9,403 bases of DNA from JAJPIG01 sp035504735 (GTDB lineage Bacteria > Desulfobacterota > Binatia > Binatales > Binataceae). The translations under genes and the position numbers were made by a program. The notes beneath the pieces were generated by a model. That model was given only the letters and a program-made list of their open reading frames with translations. It did no database searches and was not told the origin of the DNA. Where the stretch lies: assembly GCA_035504735.1 (NCBI GenBank), contig DATJRJ010000054.1, forward strand, positions 1 through 9,403, written 5' to 3'. Shown here one piece after another: positions 1 through 7,235 of this stretch; position 1 is the first letter of the stretch, and each line of letters begins with the position of its first letter.

Positions 1-855
1 GGGACCGAGCCGCCGCGCGATCTGCAGCGCCGCACAACAGGCTGCGCCCGAAGAAATCCCAACCAGCAAGCCTTCCTCGCGTGCGAGGCGGCGAGCATAC
101 TGGGTGGCATCTTCGTCGCTGACCTCGATAATTTCGTCATAGACCTTGGTATCGAGCGTATGCGGCACGAAACCGGCGCCGATTCCCTGGATCTTATGGA
201 AGCCGGGCTCGCCGCCCGCCAAGACCGGCGACGCCTGCGGTTCGACTGCCACGATCAGTACATTGCGATTCAAGTTCTCGCGCAGGTAGCGTCCGACCCC
301 GCTGATCGTGCCGCCAGTACCGACCCCGCTCACGAAGGCGTCAATACGGTTGAGCTGTTCGACCAGCTCGGGTCCCGTGGTTTTGTAATGAATCTCGGGA
401 TTAGCCGGATTATTGAACTGCTGCGGCATGAAGTAGCCAGGATTATCGCGCACCAGTTCCTCGGCCTTGGCGATCGCGCCATGCATCCCGCGCGTATCGG
501 GCGTGAGCACCAGTTGCGCACCGTAGGCCACCAGCAGCGAGCGCCGTTCCTCGCTCATCGTGTCGGGCATGGTAAGGATCAGGTTATAACCCTTGACCGC
601 GGCGACCAGCGCGAGTCCGATGCCGGTATTGCCCGAAGTGGGTTCGACGAGCGTATCGCCCGGCTTGATTCGTCCGGCCTGCTCCGCCGCCTCAATCATC
701 GCGAGGCAGATCCGATCCTTGACGCTGCCGCCCGGGTTATAGTTCTCGAGCTTGGCCCAGACCTCGGCATCGTGAGGGCCGGGCATGCGGTTGAGCCGGA
801 TTACCGGAGTATGACCGATAAGTTCCAGCGGCGAGCGGGCGACTGAGGCGGGCAT
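1..855 (-). CDS. cysK: Cysteine synthase (O-acetylserine sulfhydrylase), C-terminus cut by window edge
   Basis: This is a PLP-dependent enzyme that makes L-cysteine from O-acetyl-L-serine and sulfide in the cytoplasm, the last step of sulfate assimilation. Reading the minus strand from the ATG at 855-853 gives 285 uninterrupted codons to the window edge. The family normally has about 300-320 residues, so roughly 25 C-terminal residues are missing. Visible signatures are the ELIGHTPVIRLNR entry segment (11-23), NPGGSVKDR with the Schiff-base lysine K46, the substrate loop TSGNTG (73-78), QQFNNPANPEIH (145-156), the PLP phosphate-binding GTGGT (179-183) and SSGAA (268-272). The start at 855 is preferred over the internal ATG at 786 (residue 24), because conserved family sequence lies before the latter. 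No strong ribosome-binding site is visible upstream. It is transcribed divergently from the GT9 gene. CysK is favoured over CysM from the QQFxNPxNPxIH segment, and a cystathionine beta-synthase-like paralogue is a less likely alternative. Confidence 0.95.
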   Translation of the reverse strand, partial: MPASVARSPLELIGHTPVIRLNRMPGPHDAEVWAKLENYNPGGSVKDRICLAMIEAAEQAGRIKPGDTLVEPTSGNTGIGLALVAAVKGYNLILTMPDTMSEERRSLLVAYGAQLVLTPDTRGMHGAIAKAEELVRDNPGYFMPQQFNNPANPEIHYKTTGPELVEQLNRIDAFVSGVGTGGTISGVGRYLRENLNRNVLIVAVEPQASPVLAGGEPGFHKIQGIGAGFVPHTLDTKVYDEIIEVSDEDATQYARRLAREEGLLVGISSGAACCAALQIARRLGP

Positions 856-910
856 GGCGATGAGTTTAGCGGTAATCGCAGACCTTTGGCGACAGCAGAG
901 GCCGCATCAT

Positions 911-919
911 CGGGGTGAT
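911..919 (+). promoter_or_regulatory. Ribosome-binding site of the GT9 gene
   Basis: The stretch CGGGGTGAT resembles the extended anti-Shine-Dalgarno complement GGAGGTGAT and ends 8 bases before the ATG at 928. It supports that start and is the best ribosome-binding site seen in the window. It lies partly inside an 11-bp inverted repeat (GGTGA-T-TCACC, 914-924). Confidence 0.6.
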
Positions 920-927
920 TCACCAAC

Positions 928-1875
928 ATGAAGCCGCCGGACCGAGTCCTGGTGATCTTTCCGGGCGCGCTCGGCGATCTCATCTGCCTGACGCCGGTGT
1001 TATCGGTCTTGCGGCGACGCCATCGCGATGCCTCGCTGGAACTGATGGCGCGCGATGAACTGGTGCGTCTCGCGATCGGCCGGCTCGGCATCAATTGCGG
1101 CGAGTCGATCGATCGGCGCGAGGTCGGGCGCCTGTTTATCGATGCGAGTTTAACTGAGCGGATCGATCTCTTTCGCGGTTTTAGCCGAGTCTATTCATTC
1201 TTCGGAGCAGACGATTCAACCTTTCGCAAAATGCTAAGCGACGCCGCCTCCGATGCAACTGTGAGCTTTCACCCGTTTCGACCCGTAAACACAAGCCATA
1301 TCGCAACCGCCTACCTCGATTCGATTGGCGCTCGCGCCGTTCCGGTCGAAAGCCGTCTCGATCTCCTCGACGCCGATCGCGGGGCCGCGACGAGCCTGCT
1401 CGCCGGTCTCGATCTCGATCCCGTGAATTTCGCCCTGGTTTTTCCCGGCAGCGGCAGCCACGCCAAGAATTGGCCGTATGAGAATTTCGTCGCGATGGCG
1501 GCTCGATTGGCGCGCAAAATTCCCGTGCTCTTCATTCTCGGGCCGGCGGAGGCGGAATTTGCGCCGCGTCTCAGAACCATCGGCCTACCGATGCTTTCGG
1601 GCCTCGAGCTCCCGATCGTCGCCGCGATCGCTGCCCAGGCGCGGCTGTTCATCGGCAATGATTCCGGCGTCTCTCACCTGGCGGCCGCCGCGGGTGCAGC
1701 CGGACTGGTGATTTTCGGCCCGACCGATCCCGCACGATGGAGACCGCTCGGCCAGGTGCAGATTCTTTCGCGGATGCCGCTGGAAGCGCTCGCACCCGGT
1801 GAAGTTATGGCGACAGCTGAATCATTGTGGGCGCGGCAAATCGTGAACGGCAGGCATGAAACCGCCAAAAGATGA
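928..1875 (+). CDS. GT9-family ADP-heptose:LPS heptosyltransferase-like protein
   Basis: The 315-residue product matches glycosyltransferase family 9, whose members transfer heptose from ADP-heptose to the lipopolysaccharide inner core on the cytoplasmic face of the inner membrane. The N-terminal Rossmann half carries the acceptor-side motif FPGALGD (11-17), with D17 at the conserved catalytic/acceptor Asp position. The C-terminal nucleotide-sugar half shows FPGSGSHAKNWP (172-183), FIGNDSGVSHLAAA (241-254) and FGPTDPARWRP (263-273), all typical of WaaC/WaaF/RfaQ-type enzymes. Length is somewhat short compared with the 320-350 usual for WaaC/WaaF. The ATG at 928 is supported by a good ribosome-binding site 8 bases upstream. 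No other LPS gene is visible nearby, so the exact sugar and acceptor cannot be assigned. It could be a core heptosyltransferase or a GT9 enzyme of another surface glycan. The family call is firm and the specificity is not. Confidence 0.88.
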   Translation: MKPPDRVLVIFPGALGDLICLTPVLSVLRRRHRDASLELMARDELVRLAIGRLGINCGESIDRREVGRLFIDASLTERIDLFRGFSRVYSFFGADDSTFRKMLSDAASDATVSFHPFRPVNTSHIATAYLDSIGARAVPVESRLDLLDADRGAATSLLAGLDLDPVNFALVFPGSGSHAKNWPYENFVAMAARLARKIPVLFILGPAEAEFAPRLRTIGLPMLSGLELPIVAAIAAQARLFIGNDSGVSHLAAAAGAAGLVIFGPTDPARWRPLGQVQILSRMPLEALAPGEVMATAESLWARQIVNGRHETAKR

Positions 1876-1880
1876 TTACA

Positions 1881-1913
1881 TTGACTGTCAAAATAAGCGG
1901 GCGTAGCTTGACT
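1881..1913 (+). promoter_or_regulatory. Possible promoter/operator region upstream of htpX
   Basis: The 109-bp gap before htpX is AT-richer than its surroundings. It holds the octamer TTGACTGT twice in direct orientation (1881-1888 and 1908-1915, 27 bp apart). The first copy extends to an 11-bp inverted repeat, TTGAC-T-GTCAA (1881-1891). TTGACT at 1881 also matches a sigma-70 -35 element at 5 of 6 positions, with TAGCTT 17 bp downstream (1904-1909) as a poor -10 (3 of 6). No sigma-E or sigma-32 type promoter could be recognised. Such short repeats can arise by chance, so this is a tentative call. Confidence 0.25.
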
Positions 1914-1984
1914 GTAGCCGCCGGAATTCCTCGGTTTCGGTCATGAATCCATAGGCCCCAAAACAAATTCAGAGCAATCCAATT

Positions 1985-2842
1985 ATGGGAAGCTTTCTCA
2001 AGACTACACTGCTGCTCGGCGCACTGACTGGGCTGATAATGCTGATCGGCGGTCTTATCGGCGGCTCGCATGGCGTTGCCTTCGCCTTCATCATCGCGGC
2101 CGTCATGAACTTCTTCAGCTACTGGTTCTCGGACAAGATGGTGCTGCGGGCCTACCACGCCCAGCCGCTGGACGCCGCTTCGGCGCCGGAGCTTTATGGG
2201 ATCGTGACGGAACTCGCGCAGTCCGCGAGGATTCCGACTCCGCGCCTCTACCTGATCGATTCCGATACACCTAACGCCTTCGCCACCGGGCGCAATCCGC
2301 GCCATGCTGCGGTCGCGGTGACGCGCGGCATCATGCGCATCTGCACCCGCGATGAGCTCAAGGGCGTGCTCGGGCATGAACTTTCGCACGTCATCAATCG
2401 CGACATCCTGACCAGTTCCATCGCGGCGACTCTGGCCGGTGCGATCATGATGATCGCCAGCTTCCTGCGCTGGGGCGCAATTTTCGGAATCGGCGGCGGT
2501 GACGACGAGCGCGGCGGGATGCTCGAACTGCTGGCAATGGCCATCCTCGCGCCAATCGCGGCCTCGATGATCCAGCTCGCGATCTCGCGCACCCGCGAGT
2601 ACCAGGCCGACGCCAGCGGCGCCAAACTCACTCATCATCCGCTCTACCTCGCTAATGCCCTGCGCAAGCTGGAGGCTGCCAACGAGCGGATACCGATGGA
2701 TGCCGGCCCCGCCACCGCCCACTTGTTCATCGTGAACCCTCTGAACGCGGCGGGACTCACGCGTCTGTTCTCGACCCATCCACCGATCGAGGAGCGAATC
2801 CGGAGGCTGGAGAAGATGGCTGGGGGACAGGCCGCCTCCTGA
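1985..2842 (+). CDS. htpX: HtpX-like inner-membrane zinc metalloprotease (peptidase family M48)
   Basis: The 285-residue product is a membrane zinc endopeptidase that degrades misfolded or damaged inner-membrane proteins, close in length to E. coli HtpX (about 290). Two N-terminal hydrophobic segments (about 7-27 and 31-48) precede the protease domain. The zinc-binding helix is GHELSH, with H131, E132 and H135 in the HExxH arrangement. The third zinc ligand is expected to be E205 in SRTREYQADASGA. Two further hydrophobic segments (about 142-163 and 177-198) lie between the HExxH and E205, as in HtpX. The family segment TPNAFATG (95-102) is present. The ATG at 1985 gives a normal HtpX N-terminus, although the ribosome-binding site is weak. 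The gene is followed after 11 bp by the DUF1844 gene and then htrA, which suggests a shared envelope-quality-control operon. No frameshift or missing catalytic residue is seen. Confidence 0.95.
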   Translation: MGSFLKTTLLLGALTGLIMLIGGLIGGSHGVAFAFIIAAVMNFFSYWFSDKMVLRAYHAQPLDAASAPELYGIVTELAQSARIPTPRLYLIDSDTPNAFATGRNPRHAAVAVTRGIMRICTRDELKGVLGHELSHVINRDILTSSIAATLAGAIMMIASFLRWGAIFGIGGGDDERGGMLELLAMAILAPIAASMIQLAISRTREYQADASGAKLTHHPLYLANALRKLEAANERIPMDAGPATAHLFIVNPLNAAGLTRLFSTHPPIEERIRRLEKMAGGQAAS

Positions 2843-2853
2843 GCAGCAGCATC

Positions 2854-3318
2854 ATGAGCGAGAAAGAAGAAAGAGAGGAAGAGGCCAAGGGCTTCAAGGT
2901 TCAGGACCGGCGCCGCTTCTCCGCTGAAGGCGAGCTGAAGCCCGAGTTCAGCCAAGGCGCCGAGGAATCGGCGTCTGCGCCCAAAGCAGCGCCGCGGGAC
3001 ACGGGTGCGACTCAAGCGCCTCCCGCACCTGAAGCGGCGGAAGCTGCCGAACCCGAGGGCCTGCCCGAGATGACCTTCGCGAGCTTTCTGGTCGGTCTCT
3101 CCGCGCAGGTGTTGATCCATCTAGGCGAGGTTCCGGACCCGGGCAGCGGCCAGGTCCATCGCGATCTGGCGGCAGCGCAGCAGCTTATCGATCTGATCGC
3201 GATACTCGAGGAGAAGACCCGCGGCAATCTCGATGCGAGCGAAGTCTCGATGCTCAAAGCGATTCTTTTCGACTTGAGGATGAAATACGTTGAACTGGCC
3301 GGTCCGCATTCCGCGTAG
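2854..3318 (+). CDS. DUF1844 family protein of unknown function
   Basis: This 154-residue product is recognised as DUF1844 by architecture. A highly charged start (residues 3-12, mostly Glu/Lys/Arg) leads into the motif FKVQDRRRF (14-22). A low-complexity Ala/Pro/Glu linker follows (about 25-70), then a helical C-terminal domain beginning PEMTFASFLVGLSAQVLIHL (71-90) with a conserved-looking GEVPDP turn. The rest is predicted amphipathic helix with many leucines. There is no signal peptide. The segment at 75-90 is hydrophobic but short and contains polar residues, so the protein is probably cytoplasmic or membrane-associated rather than clearly transmembrane. The family is found mainly in deltaproteobacteria, acidobacteria and relatives, and no biochemical function is known to me. 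It sits 11 bp after htpX and 22 bp before htrA, so it is probably co-transcribed with both. A role linked to envelope proteostasis is a guess from position only. Confidence 0.85.
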   Translation: MSEKEEREEEAKGFKVQDRRRFSAEGELKPEFSQGAEESASAPKAAPRDTGATQAPPAPEAAEAAEPEGLPEMTFASFLVGLSAQVLIHLGEVPDPGSGQVHRDLAAAQQLIDLIAILEEKTRGNLDASEVSMLKAILFDLRMKYVELAGPHSA

Positions 3319-3340
3319 CGGAGCGGGACGGACATTTGCG

Positions 3341-4807
3341 ATGCAATCGAGTCGGTTCAACGCGCCTGCTTTGCGAGCCGGCAGGTTTTTTTTGGCCGGA
3401 TTGATGCTGGCGGCGTTGGTTGGATCGGGTGCGCGCGCAGCATGGGCTGGCGCGCGATTATGGAGCCAGCTCCCGCCCAACGCGCCGACGGCGCGGATCG
3501 AACTGCCGGATTTCACTACCTTGGCGGCGCGTCTCAGCCCGGCCGTAGTCAATATTGCAGTCGAGGAACGAACGGTCGCGCCGGGGTCGGACGAGCTGCT
3601 GCCGGCGCCCGAGGCCGAACCTTATGATCAGCCCAATTCGCCCGGCGCCGCTCCCGAGGAAAGCCATCCGCACGGCGTCGGCTCCGGTTTTCTGATCAAC
3701 AAGGCCGGCTTCATCCTGACCAACGATCACGTGGTTGCCAACGCCCGCGCCATCAGCGTCACGACCAGCGACGGAGAGCGTTACTCGGCGCATCTTATCG
3801 GACGCGACCCCAAGAGCGACGTGGCTTTGATCAAGATCGACAGCAAACGTCCGCTACCGGTCGCTCCGCTGGGAGATTCGGGCACCGTCAAGGTGGGCGA
3901 GTGGGTGATGGCGATCGGCAATCCGTTCGGCTTCGACCACACCGTAACGGTCGGGATCGTCAGCGCCAAGGGGCGTTTCATTCCAGGCAACTACGATGAG
4001 TTTCTGCAGACCGACGCCTCGATCAATCCCGGCAACTCGGGCGGTCCGTTGATCGACACGCGTGGCGAGGTGGTCGGCGTCAACTCCGCGATTTACACGC
4101 GCACCGGATCGAACACCGGTATCAGCTTCGCGATTCCGATCGACCTGGTTAAGCGCGAGCTGCCCGAGCTGCAGACCACGCACAAAGTCGTGCGCGGTTG
4201 GCTCGGCATCTATATCGAATCGCTCACGCCGGAGATGGCCGCAAAGCACGGGCTCGACGGGCCGCACGGCGCGCTGGTCGACGAAGTCGTTGATCCGAGT
4301 CCGGCCAAGACCGCCGGGCTGCAGAAGGGCGATATCGTGCTCGCCTTCAACGGCCACCTGATCGGCGACTCGCAGGAACTGCCGCTGATGGTCGGGGCGG
4401 TGCCGCTCGGCGAGCGGGCCATGCTGCAAATCATCCGCGGCAATGTGCGGCGTACGATCCCGGTGACGATCGCGGCCTCGCGCGAGGCTGAATTAGCCTC
4501 CGCCGCTGAACCCGGTCGGGCCGAGCCGCCGCTCGGGCTGGCGGTCGAGAACCTCGACGCGGGAATGGCGCGGGAGCTGGGCCTGGAAAAATCCGGCGTC
4601 TTGGTCGATACCGTCACGCCCGGCAGCGCGGCGGCACAGGCCGGTCTGCAGCCGCGTGATATCATCATCGAAGTCAATCGGCAGGCGGTGGGCGACGTGG
4701 ACGCTTACCAGCGGGCGCTCAAGGAGGGAAGCAAGGGCAGAGCGGTTTTGTTGCTGGTGAAGCGCGGCAAGAGCGCGGTATTCGTCCCAGTCGTGCCGGA
4801 GCAGTGA
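3341..4807 (+). CDS. HtrA/DegP-family periplasmic serine protease with two PDZ domains
   Basis: The 488-residue product is a trypsin-like protease/chaperone that handles misfolded proteins in the periplasm. An N-terminal signal peptide (about 1-33 or 1-36, Arg-containing start, hydrophobic 16-30, Ala-x-Ala sites ARA and AWA) is followed by PDFTTLAARLSPAVVNI, typical of the mature start. The catalytic triad is H130 (TNDHVVANA), D160 (KSDVALIKID) and S233 (GNSGGPL), with spacing close to E. coli DegP. A Pro/Glu-rich insertion (about 85-110) occupies the LA-loop position. PDZ1 spans about 284-380 (VRGWLGI onward) and PDZ2 about 397-485. Two PDZ domains fit DegP/DegQ rather than DegS. The start at 3341 is chosen because it opens directly on the signal peptide. 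The in-frame ATG at 3290 would add 17 residues and overlap the DUF1844 gene. The DegP versus DegQ (MucD) choice is not settled from sequence alone. Confidence 0.95.
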   Translation: MQSSRFNAPALRAGRFFLAGLMLAALVGSGARAAWAGARLWSQLPPNAPTARIELPDFTTLAARLSPAVVNIAVEERTVAPGSDELLPAPEAEPYDQPNSPGAAPEESHPHGVGSGFLINKAGFILTNDHVVANARAISVTTSDGERYSAHLIGRDPKSDVALIKIDSKRPLPVAPLGDSGTVKVGEWVMAIGNPFGFDHTVTVGIVSAKGRFIPGNYDEFLQTDASINPGNSGGPLIDTRGEVVGVNSAIYTRTGSNTGISFAIPIDLVKRELPELQTTHKVVRGWLGIYIESLTPEMAAKHGLDGPHGALVDEVVDPSPAKTAGLQKGDIVLAFNGHLIGDSQELPLMVGAVPLGERAMLQIIRGNVRRTIPVTIAASREAELASAAEPGRAEPPLGLAVENLDAGMARELGLEKSGVLVDTVTPGSAAAQAGLQPRDIIIEVNRQAVGDVDAYQRALKEGSKGRAVLLLVKRGKSAVFVPVVPEQ

Positions 4808-4872
4808 GCGCGCCCGGCGCCCAGCGCATCCGACCGGCGGATTAGCAGACCGTCCCGGCATCCTCGAAATTG

Positions 4873-7227
4873 GTGAAACGACTCCTCAAATTTGCGCTCC
4901 TGGGCGTGTGCGGGATCCTACTGTTCGCGGTGCCGCCGATTCTCTACTACTTCTTTTCCTACTACTACTCCGTGCAGCGCGAGGTGATGCAGCGCTTCTC
5001 GGGGCGCCATTGGAACATTCCCTCGCGCATTTACTCCGACTCGACGCTGATCTATCCCGGTCTCGATCTCGACGCGATCGGCTTTTTCCAGCGTCTCGCC
5101 CGTCTCAACTACCATCCGGTGCAATCCGCCGGCCTGCCCGGGCGCGGTGATTTCCACTACGACCGCGCGCACGGGCGGCTGGTAATTTTCCTGCATCGCT
5201 TCTCCTATCCATACAACGAGTTCCCGGGCGAGATGGTCGAGTTGAAGCTGACCGGCAGCACGATCACCTCGATGCGCGATGTTGGCAGCGGCGCGCCTAT
5301 CTACTCGATGCAGCTCGAACCCGAGCTGCTGAGCGGCATCTTCCAGGGCAGTTGGGAGCAACGCCGGCTGGTACGGTTGTCGCAGATTCCGCCCGCGATG
5401 ATCGATGCGATCCTGGCCGCCGAGGACCATCGCTTCTACGAGCATCACGGCGTCGATCTGGTGCGTATCGTGAAGGCGGCCTACGTCGATTTCACCTCCG
5501 GCCACGTGCGCCAGGGCGGCTCGACGTTGACTCAGCAGTTGATGAAGAACTTCTTCCTCAACAGCCAGCGGACCTACCGGCGCAAACTCAAGGAAGTGTT
5601 GATGGCGTACATCGCCGAGCGCCTCTACAGCAAGGACGAAATCCTCGAGAACTACGTCAATGACATCTATCTCGGGCAGCGCGGGCAGGAGGGCATCTAC
5701 GGCGTCTGGGAGGCGTCCGAGTTTTATTTCTCGAAGGATCCCGCCGATCTGACCATCGGCGAGATGGCGACTATCGCCGGGATGATAAGTTCGCCCAATC
5801 GGCTCAACCCGCTGCACCATCCCGACCTCGCGCGCGTGCGGCGCAATGAAGTGCTTGGGCTGATGCTGCAGGACGGCTATATCAGCAAGGCCGCCTACGA
5901 TAACGCAGTCACCGAGCTGATGCAGCCGCGCGAGGTCTTCACCGAGAACAACGATGCGCCCTACTTCGTCGATTACGTGAAGCACGAGCTGGCCGAGCGT
6001 TATCCGCCCGAGGTGCTGACCGGCGAGGGCCTGCGTATCTTCACCAGCCTCGACGTGCACATCGAGAAGCAGGCCGAGATGGCGGTCGATCAAAATCTCG
6101 ACGAGCTCGAGGCCAAGTACCCACGCCTACGCCGCAAGGAGGAGAAGGATCGGCTCGAATCGGCGCTGGTCGCGCTCGAACCGCCGACCGGCAAGATTCG
6201 CGCGATGGTCGGCGGGCGCAACTATCGCAAGAGCCAGTTCAACCGCGTCATCCAGTCACATCGCCAGCCGGGCTCGGTCTTTAAGCCCGTCACCTATCTG
6301 GCCGCGCTCAACGAGACCCTGTCCGGCGGCCCCGACCGCTTTCTGCCGACCAGCTATCTCGAGGACGAGCCCTTCACCTGGACCTACGGCGACATGAGCT
6401 GGACGCCGAAAAACTACAAGGATCGTTATTTCGGGCGCGTGACGCTCGAATTCGCGCTCCAGGAATCGCTCAACTCAGCGACCTCGCGGTTGGCCAATGC
6501 GATCGGCCTCGATAAGGTGCGGGCGATGGCGGTCAAGCTCGGCTTCGGCGATTTGCCGGCTTATCCGTCGATCGTGCTGGGCGGAATCGAGGTGACGCCG
6601 ATGCAGGTCGCAAACGCCTACGCGATCTTCGCCAATGAAGGCCTCGAGGTTGAACCCTACGCGGTCACCGCGGTAGTCGATCAGAACGGGCACGTAATTC
6701 AGGGCCATGATCTTAAGGCCGCGCAACTGGTCACGCCGCAGGCCACCTTCATGCTGGATTTCATGCTCGAGAATGTAATCAATCACGGCACCGGAATCGG
6801 TGTGCGCCGGCTGGGGTTCAAGCGTCCGGCCGCCGGCAAAACCGGCACCACCAACGACTCCAAGGACGCCTGGTTCGCGGGCTTCACGCCCAATCTGCTG
6901 GCGGTGGTATGGACCGGCTTCGATCAGAAGGAAGTCCTGAATCTGACCGGTGCGGAAGCGTCGCTGCCGGCCTGGACGATCTTCATGAAGGCGGCGACCG
7001 CATCGCGTCCGCCGCTCGATTTTGCCGTGCCGCCTGGGATAGTTATCGAGGAGGTCGATCCGTTGACCGGTTACAAGGCGGGCCCCTACTGTCCGGTGGT
7101 GGCAGAGGGCGTCTTTCCATTGGCGCTTGCGCCGACTGAAGTATGTCCGTTTCATACCGCCAGCACCAAGAACGCCGCCGATCAGGCCGAAGACGAGCAG
7201 TATGCTCCGGCCGAGCCGAACGATTGA
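4873..7227 (+). CDS. Class A penicillin-binding protein, PBP1B type (bifunctional glycosyltransferase/transpeptidase)
   Basis: The 784-residue product polymerises lipid II into glycan strands and cross-links the peptides at the outer face of the inner membrane. A short basic N-terminus and one membrane anchor (about 7-30) precede a region (about 45-150, starting IPSRIYSDSTLIYPG) that resembles the UB2H domain of PBP1B. The GT51 domain shows catalytic E184 in AAEDHRFYEHHGVD, QGGSTLTQQLMKN, and the second catalytic Glu E241 in KEVLMAYIAERLYSKDEI; their 57-residue spacing equals that of E. coli PBP1B (E233/E290). The transpeptidase domain has SxxK at S468-K471 (GSVFKP), SxN at S532-N534 and KTGT at 656-659. 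A C-terminal GPYCP...CPFH segment with two Cys is common in these proteins. No ATG is available after the in-frame stop at 4843. The start is GTG 4873 or, one codon earlier, TTG 4870, and GTG is preferred as the commoner codon. No clear ribosome-binding site is seen. Confidence 0.94.
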   Translation: MKRLLKFALLGVCGILLFAVPPILYYFFSYYYSVQREVMQRFSGRHWNIPSRIYSDSTLIYPGLDLDAIGFFQRLARLNYHPVQSAGLPGRGDFHYDRAHGRLVIFLHRFSYPYNEFPGEMVELKLTGSTITSMRDVGSGAPIYSMQLEPELLSGIFQGSWEQRRLVRLSQIPPAMIDAILAAEDHRFYEHHGVDLVRIVKAAYVDFTSGHVRQGGSTLTQQLMKNFFLNSQRTYRRKLKEVLMAYIAERLYSKDEILENYVNDIYLGQRGQEGIYGVWEASEFYFSKDPADLTIGEMATIAGMISSPNRLNPLHHPDLARVRRNEVLGLMLQDGYISKAAYDNAVTELMQPREVFTENNDAPYFVDYVKHELAERYPPEVLTGEGLRIFTSLDVHIEKQAEMAVDQNLDELEAKYPRLRRKEEKDRLESALVALEPPTGKIRAMVGGRNYRKSQFNRVIQSHRQPGSVFKPVTYLAALNETLSGGPDRFLPTSYLEDEPFTWTYGDMSWTPKNYKDRYFGRVTLEFALQESLNSATSRLANAIGLDKVRAMAVKLGFGDLPAYPSIVLGGIEVTPMQVANAYAIFANEGLEVEPYAVTAVVDQNGHVIQGHDLKAAQLVTPQATFMLDFMLENVINHGTGIGVRRLGFKRPAAGKTGTTNDSKDAWFAGFTPNLLAVVWTGFDQKEVLNLTGAEASLPAWTIFMKAATASRPPLDFAVPPGIVIEEVDPLTGYKAGPYCPVVAEGVFPLALAPTEVCPFHTASTKNAADQAEDEQYAPAEPND

Positions 7228-7235
7228 GCGGACGC

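Noticed and set aside
160..846. Plus-strand open frame of 228 codons at the left end
   Set aside because: It is the complement of the cysteine synthase gene, whose PLP and substrate motifs are all on the minus strand.
1892..1920. Possible terminator after the GT9 gene (GCGG...CCGC)
   Set aside because: The stem is about 4-5 bp with a mismatch and a long loop, and no T-tract follows.
1805..2779. Minus-strand open frame (324 codons) opposite htpX
   Set aside because: It is antisense to htpX with intact catalytic residues. Its His/Arg/Asp-rich composition is typical of an antisense shadow, with no known motif.
3290..3340. Extended N-terminus for the HtrA protein from the ATG at 3290
   Set aside because: It would overlap the DUF1844 gene by 29 bp and put 17 polar residues before a normal signal peptide; the ATG at 3341 fits better.
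4828..4842. Hairpin ATCCG-ACCGG-CGGAT after htrA as a terminator
   Set aside because: The stem is only 5 bp and has no T-run after it; short GC-rich inverted repeats are common in this sequence.
4918..6093. Long minus-strand open frame (391 codons) opposite the PBP gene
   Set aside because: It lies wholly antisense to a clearly functional PBP1B-like gene, shows no recognisable domain, and is a usual by-product of high-GC codon bias.
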